Source: [Actinomadura] parvosata subsp. kistnae (GTDB lineage: Bacteria > Actinomycetota > Actinomycetes > Streptosporangiales > Streptosporangiaceae). Taken from it: a stretch of 64,000 nucleotides of DNA. The stretch covers positions 62,001 through 126,000 of the forward strand of contig NZ_OOHJ01000022.1 in assembly GCF_900323885.1 (NCBI RefSeq). Direction: 5' to 3'. Under the pieces are notes generated by a model. That model was not told the origin of the DNA and did no database searches. It saw only the letters and a program-made list of their open reading frames with translations. The position numbers and the translations under genes are program-made. This document shows, piece by piece, positions 30,528 through 38,875 of this stretch (positions within the stretch are counted from its first letter, which is position 1; every line of letters starts with the position of its first letter).

Positions 30528-31595
30528 ATGACCACTCACGCCGCCGGCATGGAGACCCTGCGCGCGCAGGTGGAGCGCGCCCTCGCGGAGTTCGTCGAGC
30601 GGAAACTGCCCTCGGGCGGCGACCCCGAGTTCGCGCCGCTGCGCACGGCCGCCGACGAGCTGCTGTCCGGCGGCAAGCGGCTGCGCCCGGCGTTCTGCTA
30701 CTGGGGCTGGCGCGGCGCCGGCGGCACCGACGAGCCCGGCGTCTTCACCGCCGCCGCCTCCCTGGAGCTGCTCCAGGCCAGCGCGCTCGTGCACGACGAC
30801 GTGATGGATAAGAGCGACCTGCGCCGGGGCATGCCGTCCGCGCACCGCCGCTTCCAGGCCATGCACGAGAAGTCCGGCTGGCACGGCTCGGCCGAGCAGT
30901 TCGGCGAAGGCGCCGCCATCCTGCTCGGCAACCTGCTCCTCATCTGGTCCGGCGAGATGTGGCGCACCAGCGGCCTGCCCCGCGAAGCCCTCGACGCCGC
31001 CCAGCCCGTCCACGACCACATGCGCAGCGAGCTCATGTGCGGCCAGTACCTCGACCTGCTGGAGCAGGCCCACGGCGAGAACACCTTCGAGTCCGCGCTG
31101 CGGGTGGCGCTGTTCAAGAGCGGCAAGTACTCGGTGGAGCAGCCGCTCAGGCTCGGCCTCGCCCTCGCCGCCCGCGAGCTCACGCCCTGGATGGACGAGC
31201 TGTGCACCGGCTACGGGCGGCGCGTCGGGATCGCCTTCCAGCTCCGCGACGACATCCTCGGCGTCTTCGGCGACCCCGCCCAGACCGGCAAACCCGCCGG
31301 CGACGACCTGCGGGAAGGCAAGCGCACCATGCTCGTCGCCCGCACCCTCGCCGCCGCCTCCCCCGCCGACGCCGACACCGTCCGCCTCCTCCTGGGGGAT
31401 CCGGGCCTGGACGAGGCCGGCGTCGCCACGCTCCGGCGGATCATCGAGGGCACGGGGGCCTTGCAGGAGTGCGAGGACCTGATCGGCGACTACCTGAGCC
31501 AGGCCCTCTCGGCCCTGGAGTCGTCCCCGGTCACCCCCGAGGCCCGCAAGGCACTCACCGAGCTCGCCATCGCCGCCACCTCCCGCAAAACCTGA
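30528..31595 (+). CDS. Polyprenyl (geranylgeranyl-type) diphosphate synthase
   Basis: It condenses isopentenyl diphosphate with allylic diphosphates. Of its 355 residues, the first Asp-rich motif is in LVHDDVMDKSDLRRG (DDVMD, near residue 88) and the second in LRDDILGVFGD near residue 240. Bulky residues before the first motif are few (LLQASAL), which suggests a C20 or longer product. It matches the idsA2 position next to metF. No phytoene synthase or cyclase is adjacent, so it probably serves quinone, carotenoid or lipid-carrier supply. Confidence 0.9.
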   Translation: MTTHAAGMETLRAQVERALAEFVERKLPSGGDPEFAPLRTAADELLSGGKRLRPAFCYWGWRGAGGTDEPGVFTAAASLELLQASALVHDDVMDKSDLRRGMPSAHRRFQAMHEKSGWHGSAEQFGEGAAILLGNLLLIWSGEMWRTSGLPREALDAAQPVHDHMRSELMCGQYLDLLEQAHGENTFESALRVALFKSGKYSVEQPLRLGLALAARELTPWMDELCTGYGRRVGIAFQLRDDILGVFGDPAQTGKPAGDDLREGKRTMLVARTLAAASPADADTVRLLLGDPGLDEAGVATLRRIIEGTGALQECEDLIGDYLSQALSALESSPVTPEARKALTELAIAATSRKT

Positions 31596-31611
31596 CCACC
31601 CTTCACCGGCG

Positions 31612-31810
31612 GTGACGGGCCGGAGTGGCGGGCACACGTGCGGCGCAGCACAGGCCCACGCAGGCGACCACCGTGATGCGAGCGATCCGCAGGGCGAGAG
31701 TGACGGGCGGGAGTGGCGGGCGCACGTGGCGGCGCAGCACAGGCCCACGCAGGCTACCGCCGCGATGCGGGCGCCGCGCAGGGCGACGGCGACGGGCGGG
31801 GTGGCGCGGT
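31612..31810 (+). repeat. ~88-bp direct repeats, two copies and a partial third
   Basis: GTGACGGGC-GGAGTGGCGGG begins at 31612 and 31700, and a shorter version at about 31789. The shared GGCGCAGCACAGGCCCACGC core is identical in the two full copies. The repeats begin 17 bp after the polyprenyl synthase stop and no coding pattern is visible in the 639-bp gap to thiE. Confidence 0.8.
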
Positions 31811-31865
31811 GCCCCGAGCGAAGCGCGCCGGAGCACGTAGCCGCCACGGCAACCGCCGCGCCACG

Positions 31866-32006
31866 TGCCGCGTGAGGCGCGCCGCCTGCCGCGTCAGGCG
31901 CACCGCGTGCCGCGTCAGGCGCACCGCGTGCCGCGTGCCGCGTGCCGTGTGAGGCGTGCCGCGTGCGGCGTGAGGCGCGCTGCGTGCGGCGCCGCTGCGT
32001 GAGGCG
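31866..32006 (+). repeat. Heptanucleotide tandem array, about 20 units
   Basis: The sequence from 31866 to 32006 is built of 7-bp units such as TGCCGCG, TGAGGCG, TCAGGCG, CACCGCG and TGCGGCG. Nearly all end in GCG, and the phase is kept apart from one 8-bp unit at 31992-31999. Units 4-6 and 7-9 form an exact 21-bp double repeat. No protein-coding role is apparent. Confidence 0.85.
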
Positions 32007-32234
32007 AGGACCGGGCCGGCGACCGTGCGCAGCGCGAGGGTCACGGACGGGATCGCGCAGCGCCACACCCCGCAGCGCGGAGCGGCGCGGCGGACGGCAG
32101 CGCGATGACGCACACCCGCCCGCCGAGGGGGGCGCGCGTGTGAGGGCGGCGCCGGGATACGAGCGGCGCCTTCTGACGCGTTCAGGGCGCGGCGGGTCGG
32201 TGGGCGCCCGCGGTGCGGGCGGGCGCCCGAGTGG

Positions 32235-32873
32235 TCAGGCGGTGGCCAGGCGCTTGGCGAACTCCGCGGCCGCCGCCCCCGGGTCGTCGGCCTCGGTGAT
32301 CGCGCGGACGACCACCACGCGCCGCACCCCCAGCGACAGGACCTCGTCGAGGTTGGCGAGGTCGATGCCGCCGATGCCGAACCACGGCCGCGGGGTGTCC
32401 AGCGACGCCGCGTGCCGGAGCAGCGGCGGGCCGGGGGCCGGGCGGCCGGGCTTGGTCGGGGTGGGCCAGATGGGGCCGCAGCAGAAGTAGTCGACGCCCT
32501 CCTCCACGGCCGCGGCGGATGCCTCGGCGGTGGAGTGGGTGGACCGTCCGATGACGATGTCGTCGCCGAGTATCTCTCGCGCGACCGTCACAGGAAGGTC
32601 GTCCTGCCCCAGGTGGAGCACGTCGGGCCGGGCGGCGTAGGCGATGTCCGCCCGGTCGTTGACGGCCAGCAGCTTGCCGTGCCGGTCGCAGGCGTCGCGG
32701 AAGACTTCGAGGAGGGCGAGTTCTTCGCGGGCCTCCAGGCCCTTCTCCCGCAGCTGGATGATGTCCACGCCGCCGGCCAGCACCGAGTCGAGGAACTCTG
32801 CCAGATCGCCGCGGTCGCGGCGGCCGTCTGTGCAGAGATAGAGGCGGGCCTCAGAAAGCGAGGGCTTGGGCAC
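32235..32873 (-). CDS. thiE: Thiamine-phosphate synthase
   Basis: It couples the hydroxymethylpyrimidine and thiazole halves to thiamine phosphate. IIQLREKGLEAREEL (substrate phosphate site) is near residue 40, LHLGQDDLP near residue 86, GRSTHS near residue 109 and CGPIWPTPTKPG near residue 131. Length 212. Its start lies inside the end of the Rv2175c-like gene (23-bp overlap), so the two are co-translated. The thiazole genes thiO-thiS-thiG are just to the right on the other strand. Confidence 0.95.
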   Translation of the reverse strand: MPKPSLSEARLYLCTDGRRDRGDLAEFLDSVLAGGVDIIQLREKGLEAREELALLEVFRDACDRHGKLLAVNDRADIAYAARPDVLHLGQDDLPVTVAREILGDDIVIGRSTHSTAEASAAAVEEGVDYFCCGPIWPTPTKPGRPAPGPPLLRHAASLDTPRPWFGIGGIDLANLDEVLSLGVRRVVVVRAITEADDPGAAAAEFAKRLATA

Positions 32874-33225
32874 GCCGCTTGACCTCAGTGTGACGGCCGG
32901 CCTTGATCGCCTCGATGGGCGACCCCGGCAGGGACTCGTCTGGGGTGAAGAGCCAGCGCAGCGCCTCGACGTCGTCGTAGCCGGCGTCCTGCAACACGGT
33001 GAGCGTGCCTGGCAGGCCCTTCATCACGTCCTTTCCGTCGAGGAACACCGCGGGCACCTGCGGCCCGCCGCTGCCCCGGCGTACGCCGAGGAGCTTGTGG
33101 TCCCGGAGGAGTTGCTTGGCCCGCCCGATCGGGAGATCGAGGCGCGAGGCCACTTCGGGGAGGGTGAGCCACTCGTCTACGAGCTGGTCGGTCTCCCGGT
33201 CGATCTGTGCAACAGAAAGCGTCAC
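32851..33225 (-). CDS. Rv2175c-like DNA-binding protein
   Basis: A 124-residue winged-HTH protein: LTLPEVASRLDLPIGRAKQLLRDHK is the DNA-binding part and SLPGSPIEAIKAGRHTEVKRRAQAL the conserved C-terminus. In M. tuberculosis the homologue Rv2175c is a substrate of the neighbouring kinase PknL, phosphorylated on an N-terminal threonine. Here a Ser/Thr kinase gene lies 3.6 kb away, separated by thiamine genes, and the N-terminus MTLSVAQIDRETDQL offers two threonines. Confidence 0.88.
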   Translation of the reverse strand: MTLSVAQIDRETDQLVDEWLTLPEVASRLDLPIGRAKQLLRDHKLLGVRRGSGGPQVPAVFLDGKDVMKGLPGTLTVLQDAGYDDVEALRWLFTPDESLPGSPIEAIKAGRHTEVKRRAQALAF

Positions 33226-33255
33226 GAAACCACAACTACCACATGGCGTGCTTGC

Positions 33256-34425
33256 TCAAACAACACAATCCCGTAGGGGTACTTGTGGATCTACCAGGCG
33301 TTCCGCGTCGAGACGGGACCCGGCGTCGATGATACGGCGTCCTTGGACGAGATCGCGCGGCCGGTCCACGGCGAGGACGGCGGCGAGGGTGTCGTCGGCG
33401 GTGAGCCAGACGGCCGACCATTTGTCCTCGGGTTCGCCGCGATAGATGAGCCGGTCGCCCGCGGGGTGGTGGCCGGCGTACTGGAGCATGTGCCCGAACT
33501 GCTCGGACCAGAAGTACGGCACCGGGTCGTACACCGCCTCCTCGCCCAGCAGCGTGGCGGCGGCGACCTCGGGGGCGTTGAGGGCGGTGTCCCAGTGCTC
33601 GACCCGCAGGCGGGTGCGCCAGCGGCGCGACCACCAGGCGGCGCAGTCGCCGACGGCGACGACGCCGGGCAGCGAGGCGCGCAGGTGCTCGTCGGTGACG
33701 ACGCCGTTGTGCAGGTCGATGTCGGCGTCGGCGAGCCATTCGACGGCGGGGCGGACGCCGATGCCGGTGACGACGACGTGCGCGTCGACGAACTCGCCGC
33801 CGACCAGCCGTACGCCGCCCTCGTCGACGGAGTCGACCATGACGCCGAGCCGCAGGTCGATGCCGTCGTACCAGGGCAGGGTGCGCCCGCCGATCTCGGT
33901 GCCGACGGCGGTCGACAGCGGCGTGGCGGCGCTCTCGATGACCGTGACCTCGCAGTCGGCGCGGCGGGCGGCGGTGGCGACCTCGGCGCCGATCCAGCCG
34001 GCGCCGATGATCGCGACGCGGGCGCCGGGGACGAGCACGGCGCGCAGCTCGTGGGCGTCGTCGATGGTGCGCAGGACGTGCTGCGGGCCGTCGCCGGGCA
34101 GCCGGATCGGGTCGGCGCCGGTGGAGATCACGAGGCCGTCGTAGGGGACCTCGCCCTCGGTGGTCTCCACGACGCCGGGACGCAGCGACTTGGCGGCGAC
34201 GCCCGCCCAGAACTCGACGCCGAGCGCGTCGAGGTCGGTGTCGACGTAGCTGGTGTCGGCGTCGCCCTTCAGCACCGCCTTGGACAGCGGCGGACGGTCA
34301 TAGGGCCGATGGCGCTCCTCGCCGATCAGCGTGATCCGGCCGGTGAAGCCGCGCCCGCGCAGGGCCTCCACCGTACGCACTCCGGCCAGGCCGGCTCCCA
34401 CCACCACGACATGGTTCACGCTCAT
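33256..34425 (-). CDS. FAD/NAD-dependent ferredoxin-reductase-like oxidoreductase
   Basis: A reductase of about 389 residues with two dinucleotide folds: VVVVGAGLAGVRTVEALR at the N-terminus for FAD and VAIIGAGWIGAEVATAARR near residue 145 for NADH. YDRPPLSKAVLKGD and the C-terminal GHHPAGDRLIYRGEPEDKWSAVW are typical of the BphA4/rubredoxin-reductase group. The ATG at 34425 (SVNHVVVVG) is preferred over the longer start. It could reduce a P450 ferredoxin. It is divergent from the TPP-controlled thiO operon. Confidence 0.88.
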   Translation of the reverse strand: MSVNHVVVVGAGLAGVRTVEALRGRGFTGRITLIGEERHRPYDRPPLSKAVLKGDADTSYVDTDLDALGVEFWAGVAAKSLRPGVVETTEGEVPYDGLVISTGADPIRLPGDGPQHVLRTIDDAHELRAVLVPGARVAIIGAGWIGAEVATAARRADCEVTVIESAATPLSTAVGTEIGGRTLPWYDGIDLRLGVMVDSVDEGGVRLVGGEFVDAHVVVTGIGVRPAVEWLADADIDLHNGVVTDEHLRASLPGVVAVGDCAAWWSRRWRTRLRVEHWDTALNAPEVAAATLLGEEAVYDPVPYFWSEQFGHMLQYAGHHPAGDRLIYRGEPEDKWSAVWLTADDTLAAVLAVDRPRDLVQGRRIIDAGSRLDAERLVDPQVPLRDCVV

Positions 34426-34486
34426 GACCATAACGGGGGGCGTGCCCGGGCGTCGCACCGAGGCCGTAGGCTGTTCGGGTAAGACG

Positions 34487-34580
34487 CGCGGGAGTCCGGC
34501 CGTTCACCGGGCTGAGAGGAAGGCTTTCACGGGCCTTCGACCGCAAGACACCTGATCCGGATCATGCCGGCGAAGGGAGC
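34487..34580 (+). promoter_or_regulatory. TPP riboswitch (THI element)
   Basis: The conserved parts are all present in order: GCGGGAGTCCGG for stem P1/P2, CCGGGCTGAGAGG with the pyrimidine-binding CTGAGA, then GACC and ACCTGATCCGGATCATGCC with the pyrophosphate-binding helix, closing with GGCGAAGGGAG. The last bases are also the ribosome-binding site of thiO (AAGGGAG, 34573-34579), so thiamine pyrophosphate would hide it and block translation. Confidence 0.95.
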
Positions 34581-34584
34581 GCAG

Positions 34585-35805
34585 GTGGATGTGATCGTGG
34601 GTGGCGGGGTCGTCGGGCTCTCGGTGGCCTGGCGGATGGCGCGCGAGGGGCGGCCCGTCACCGTGGTGGATCCGGCTCCCGGCAAGGGGGCCTCGTACGC
34701 GGCGGCGGGGATGCTCGCGCCGGTCAGCGAGGTGACCTACACCGAGGGGCCGTTGCTGCGGCTGGGGGTGGCCTCGCTGCGGCGCTGGCCGGCCTTCGCC
34801 GCCGAGCTGGCCGCCGACGCGGGCTTCACCGGCGAGGGCGACGCGACGGGCCTGGTCACGGGGCCGGGTGCCGGGACGGGTTCGGGTGCCGGGGCGGCGC
34901 CGGCCGAGGTGCGGGCGCTGGACCTGCGGGCCGACGGAACCCTCGATGTCGCGTTCGGGGCCGACGACATGGCCGCGCTGGGCGAGCTGGCCGCGTACAT
35001 GGAGAAGCTGGACCTGCCGGTCGAGCGGCTCACGGGCCGTGAGTGCCGCCGCCTGGAGCCCATGCTGGCCCCGTCCGTGCGCGGCGGCCTGCTCGCGCCG
35101 GGCGACGCGTGGGTGGACCCGCGGCGCGTGACGGCGGCCCTGCTGGCCGCGCTGGAGCGGCTGGACGTCCCCGTGGTGCGGGCGCGCGCGACCGGGCTCC
35201 TGTACGAGGGCGGCAGGGTCGCGGGGGTACGCCTCGCCCCGCCGTCCTCGGAGCCCGAGCACGAGCATGAGCACGGCCGGGGAGAGGTGCCCGGCGAGGT
35301 GCGGGGTGAGCGGGTCGTGGTGGCGGCCGGGGCGTGGAGCTCGGAGCTGGCCGAGGTGCCGGTGCGGCCGGTCAAGGGGCAGATCATGCGGTTGCGCTCG
35401 CCGCAGCCGCTGCTGCGCCGGTGTGTACGCGGCACCGTGCACGGCTCGTCCGTCTACCTGGTCCCCCGGGGCGACGGCGAGCTCGTGGTCGGGGCCACGC
35501 AGGAGGAGATGGGCTTCGACACGAAGGTGACGGCGGGCGGGCTCTACGAGCTGCTGCGCGACGCCAGGGAGCTGGTGCCGGGCGTCACCGAGCTGGAGGT
35601 CGCCGACGTGGTGGCGGGGCTGCGTCCGGGCACTCCGGACAACCTTCCGCTGATCGGCCCGAGCGGGACGCCGGGGCTGGCGTTCGCGACGGGGCATCAC
35701 CGGGGCGGCGTCCTGCTGGCCCCGCTCACGACCGCGATCCTGCTGGGCGAGGAGAGCGAGCTGGCGGCGCTGTGCGCACCAGGGAGATTTCGGGAAATTT
35801 CATGA
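34585..35805 (+). CDS. thiO: Glycine oxidase for thiazole synthesis
   Basis: It oxidises glycine to the iminoglycine used by ThiG. The FAD-binding VIVGGGVVGLSVAWRMA opens the 406-residue protein, and the C-terminal LRPGTPDNLPLIGPSG with FATGHHRGGVLLAP is typical of ThiO. The GTG at 34585 is chosen because AAGGGAG precedes it; the in-frame ATG at 34564 lies inside the riboswitch. A poorly conserved low-complexity insert (EPEHEHEHGRGE) sits near residue 229. thiS overlaps its stop by 4 bp. Confidence 0.94.
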   Translation: MDVIVGGGVVGLSVAWRMAREGRPVTVVDPAPGKGASYAAAGMLAPVSEVTYTEGPLLRLGVASLRRWPAFAAELAADAGFTGEGDATGLVTGPGAGTGSGAGAAPAEVRALDLRADGTLDVAFGADDMAALGELAAYMEKLDLPVERLTGRECRRLEPMLAPSVRGGLLAPGDAWVDPRRVTAALLAALERLDVPVVRARATGLLYEGGRVAGVRLAPPSSEPEHEHEHGRGEVPGEVRGERVVVAAGAWSSELAEVPVRPVKGQIMRLRSPQPLLRRCVRGTVHGSSVYLVPRGDGELVVGATQEEMGFDTKVTAGGLYELLRDARELVPGVTELEVADVVAGLRPGTPDNLPLIGPSGTPGLAFATGHHRGGVLLAPLTTAILLGEESELAALCAPGRFREIS

Positions 35806-36002
35806 TTGTTGTGATCAACGGCTCTACCCACGAGGTGGCCGACGGCATGACCGTGGCCCAGGCCGTACACACGCTGACCTCGGCCACCACCGGAGTGGCC
35901 GTGGCCGTGAACGACGAGGTGGTCACGCGCGGCGCCTGGGAGACGACGGCGCTGCGCGACCGTGACCGCGTGGAGGTGCTGACGGCGGTGCAAGGTGGAT
36001 GA
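35802..36002 (+). CDS. thiS: ThiS sulfur-carrier protein
   Basis: A 66-residue ubiquitin-like protein that carries sulfur as a C-terminal thiocarboxylate for thiazole formation. It begins MIVVINGSTHEVADGMTV and ends in the required Gly-Gly (TAVQGG). It overlaps thiO by ATGA and thiG by 8 bp. No thiF adenylyltransferase is adjacent. Confidence 0.96.
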   Translation: MIVVINGSTHEVADGMTVAQAVHTLTSATTGVAVAVNDEVVTRGAWETTALRDRDRVEVLTAVQGG

Positions 36003-36750
36003 TCTGATCATCGCCGGGGAGAAGTTCTCCTCCCGGCTCATCATGGGCACCGGCGGCGCGCCCTCGCTGGAGGTGCTCGACCAGGCGCTGGTGGCGTCGG
36101 GCACCGAGCTGACCACGGTGGCGATGCGCCGGCTCGACCCCGGCGCCCGCGGCTCCGTCCTCGACGTGCTGCGCGAGCGCGACATCAAGGTCCTGCCGAA
36201 TACGGCGGGCTGCTTCACCGCGGGCGAGGCCGTGCTGACGGCCCGGCTGGCCAGGGAGGCGCTGGGCACCGACTGGGTCAAGCTGGAGGTCATCGCCGAC
36301 GAGCGGACGCTGCTGCCCGACCCGATCGAGACGTTCGACGCGGCCGAGCGGCTGGTGGCCGACGGGTTCGTGGTGCTGCCGTACATCGGCGACGACCCGG
36401 CGCTGGCGCGGCGGCTGGAGCAGGCCGGCTGCGCCGCCGTGATGCCCCTGGGGGCGCCGATCGGCTCGGGGCTCGGCATCCGCAACCCGCACAACATCGA
36501 GCTCATCGTGGAGGCCGCCTCGGTGCCGGTCATCCTCGACGCGGGCATCGGCACGGCCAGCGACGCCGCGCTGGCGATGGAGCTGGGCTGCGACGCCGTC
36601 CTGCTGGCCACGGCGGTCACCCGGGCGCAGCGGCCCGACCTCATGGCGGCGGCCATGAAGGCGGCCGTGACGGCCGGGCGGCTGGCCCGTCAGGCGGGCC
36701 GCATCCCGCGCCGCCGCTACGCCGAGGCGTCGTCCCCGATGACCCCTTGA
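35995..36750 (+). CDS. thiG: Thiazole synthase
   Basis: It assembles the thiazole phosphate ring from deoxyxylulose phosphate, iminoglycine and ThiS thiocarboxylate. DDLIIAGEKFSSRLIMGTGG is the N-terminal signature, and the Schiff-base lysine is in DWVKLEVIADERTLLPD near residue 100; APIGSGLGIRNP near residue 160 binds phosphate. The 251-residue product starts at a GTG overlapping thiS. Confidence 0.96.
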   Translation: MDDLIIAGEKFSSRLIMGTGGAPSLEVLDQALVASGTELTTVAMRRLDPGARGSVLDVLRERDIKVLPNTAGCFTAGEAVLTARLAREALGTDWVKLEVIADERTLLPDPIETFDAAERLVADGFVVLPYIGDDPALARRLEQAGCAAVMPLGAPIGSGLGIRNPHNIELIVEAASVPVILDAGIGTASDAALAMELGCDAVLLATAVTRAQRPDLMAAAMKAAVTAGRLARQAGRIPRRRYAEASSPMTP

Positions 36751-36863
36751 CGGCGGCGCGCCTTCAGGGCCGATGCCGCTGCGCGACCGGGCGGGGACGT
36801 TCCGTGGAGAACGTCTCCGCATCGGTTTCGGGCGCCAGGGCCATGCCGGTGGCAAAACGCCCG

Positions 36864-36869
36864 TAAACT
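36864..36869 (+). promoter_or_regulatory. -10 element for the PASTA kinase
   Basis: TAAACT ends 7 nt before the GTG start at 36877, suggesting a leaderless transcript. No matching -35 is visible and no Shine-Dalgarno other than GGCGGGG. Confidence 0.4.
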
Positions 36870-36876
36870 CGGCGGG

Positions 36877-38871
36877 GTGGATACGACGACTGCGGACCCC
36901 CTGGTCGGGCGGCTCCTCGATGGGCGCTACCGCATCGAGAGCCGGATCGCCCGGGGCGGTATGGCGACCGTCTACCTGGCGCTCGACATCCGGCTCGACC
37001 GGACGGTGGCGCTGAAGGTCATGCACCGCTCGCTCGCCGAGGACCCTGCGTTCGTCAGAAGGTTCATCGGCGAGGCCAAGTCGGTTGCCAGCCTCTCGCA
37101 CCCCAACGTGGTGCACGTCTTCGACCAGGGCACCGACAACGACGTCGTCTACCTGTCGATGGAGTACGTCCCGGGCCGGACCCTGCGCGACATCCTGCGG
37201 GAGCGCGGCAGGCTGCCCGCCCGCGAGGCGCTCGAGATCATGATCCCGGTGCTCGCCGCGCTCGGCGCCGCCCACCAGGCCGGGATGGTCCACCGCGACG
37301 TCAAGCCCGAGAACGTCCTGATGACCGACGACGGCCGGGTCAAGGTCGTCGACTTCGGCCTGGCCAAGGCGATCGAGGCGACGAACCAGACCCGTACCGG
37401 CGTGATGATCGGCACGGTCGGCTACATGGCGCCGGAGCAGGTCATCACCGGCGCCGCCGACGTGCGCAGCGACGTCTACGCCGCGGGCATCATGCTGTTC
37501 GAGCTGGTGACGGGGCAGCAGCCGTACGACGGGGAGACCCCGATGTCGGTGGCCTACCGGCACGTCCACGACACGGTGCCGGCGCCGTCGTCGGTGGCGC
37601 CGGAGGTGCCGCCGCTGGTCGACACGCTGGTGGCGAGCGCGACCGCGCGCGAGCCCGAGCACCGGCCCGCCGACGCGACGGCGATGCTGGTGGCCGCGGT
37701 CGACGCGCACCGCATGCTGCCGCGCACGACGATCCCGCCGGGCACCGGCCCGGTGATGTCGCACTCGCAGCCGCTCGCCGCGCCCCACGCGACGATGGCG
37801 CTGCCGCAGGGCGCCTATCCCGGCCCCGGCCCCGGCCCCGGACCCGGCATGGCCGCGCCGCCGCACGGCGCGCACTCCGGCGCGGCGTCGATGCCGCAGC
37901 CGGCGCCCGCGCACACGCTGGTCCAGCCCCGGGCGGAGGCTCCGGAGCGGCGGCGCGGGTTCCGCCCCAACTGGTTCCTGGTGGCGCTGGCCGTCGTGAT
38001 GGTCGCGGCGGTCGGGCTGACGGGGTGGTACTTCGCCCAGCCCGAGTACGTCAAGGTGCCCGACCTGATCGGCCAGAACCTCGCCGTGGCGGAGAAGAAC
38101 CTCGCGGGCGCCGGGCTGCTGGTGCGCAAGGCCGACGGCCAGTACGACGAGAAGGTGGCCGAGGGCCTGGTCCTGAGCACCGACCCGGCGGCGAACGTCG
38201 AGCTGGAGAAGGGCTCCACGATCACCGTGGTGCTCTCGCTCGGCCCCAAGCGCATCGTGGTGCCCAACGTCGAGGGCAAGACCGCCAACGAGGCCCGCGC
38301 CGAGATCGCCAAGGCGGGGCTGAACGTCGGCGGCGTCAAGCGGCTGGCCAACCCCGACGTCGAGCGCGACAAGGTGATCCGCACCTCGCCGCAGGCGGGC
38401 GAGAAGCTCAAGGAGGGCACCAAGGTCGTCATATACGTCAGCGCCGGGCTCACCATGCCCGACGTGGGCGGGATGCCGAAGGACCAGGCGGCCGAGTTCC
38501 TGACCCGTCAGGGCTTCGGGGTGCAGGTCAACGAGGTCGACGACGACGCCGAGCCGTGCACGGTCATCGCGCAGGCGCCCAAGGCCAAGGCCGAGGTCGA
38601 CAAGGGCGCGCAGGTCATGGTGACGGTGTCGCGCTGCCAGAGCGACATCTGGGACTTCTTCCGCAGGCACGGCGAGGCGCGCGACGACGAGCAGTTCGCC
38701 CTGGTGCCCGGGGTGATCGGCAAGAACGTCAACGACGCGAAGGCCGAGCTGGAGGCCCTGGGGTTCCAGGTGCGGGTGCAGCGGCTGGGCGGCGGCGGCG
38801 TGGTGCAGTACCAGCGGCCGCTGCCCAACAGCGAGCGGCCCGCGGGCAGCCTCGTCTACCTCTGGCAGTAG
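36877..38871 (+). CDS. PASTA-domain serine/threonine protein kinase
   Basis: A membrane receptor kinase of 664 residues. The cytosolic kinase domain spans about residues 16-275 with ARGGMATVYLA (P-loop), VALKVM (Lys), HRDVKPENVL (catalytic loop), DFG and MAPEQV. A Pro/Gly-rich linker follows (PGPGPGPGPG near residue 315), then one transmembrane helix at about 365-387 and four extracellular PASTA domains that bind muropeptides. Its location beside an Rv2175c-like gene, idsA and metF matches PknL, but M. tuberculosis PknL lacks PASTA domains, so this is a larger relative. Confidence 0.93.
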   Translation: MDTTTADPLVGRLLDGRYRIESRIARGGMATVYLALDIRLDRTVALKVMHRSLAEDPAFVRRFIGEAKSVASLSHPNVVHVFDQGTDNDVVYLSMEYVPGRTLRDILRERGRLPAREALEIMIPVLAALGAAHQAGMVHRDVKPENVLMTDDGRVKVVDFGLAKAIEATNQTRTGVMIGTVGYMAPEQVITGAADVRSDVYAAGIMLFELVTGQQPYDGETPMSVAYRHVHDTVPAPSSVAPEVPPLVDTLVASATAREPEHRPADATAMLVAAVDAHRMLPRTTIPPGTGPVMSHSQPLAAPHATMALPQGAYPGPGPGPGPGMAAPPHGAHSGAASMPQPAPAHTLVQPRAEAPERRRGFRPNWFLVALAVVMVAAVGLTGWYFAQPEYVKVPDLIGQNLAVAEKNLAGAGLLVRKADGQYDEKVAEGLVLSTDPAANVELEKGSTITVVLSLGPKRIVVPNVEGKTANEARAEIAKAGLNVGGVKRLANPDVERDKVIRTSPQAGEKLKEGTKVVIYVSAGLTMPDVGGMPKDQAAEFLTRQGFGVQVNEVDDDAEPCTVIAQAPKAKAEVDKGAQVMVTVSRCQSDIWDFFRRHGEARDDEQFALVPGVIGKNVNDAKAELEALGFQVRVQRLGGGGVVQYQRPLPNSERPAGSLVYLWQ

Positions 38872-38875
38872 GAGT

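Noticed and set aside
30528..31595. Polyprenyl synthase and P450 as parts of a terpene biosynthetic cluster
   Set aside because: They are 7.7 kb apart with unrelated genes between, and no cyclase or phytoene synthase is present; the synthase sits in a conserved primary-metabolism context.
34564..35805. ATG at 34564 as start of thiO
   Set aside because: It lies inside the TPP riboswitch 3' helix and has no upstream ribosome-binding site; the GTG at 34585 has one.
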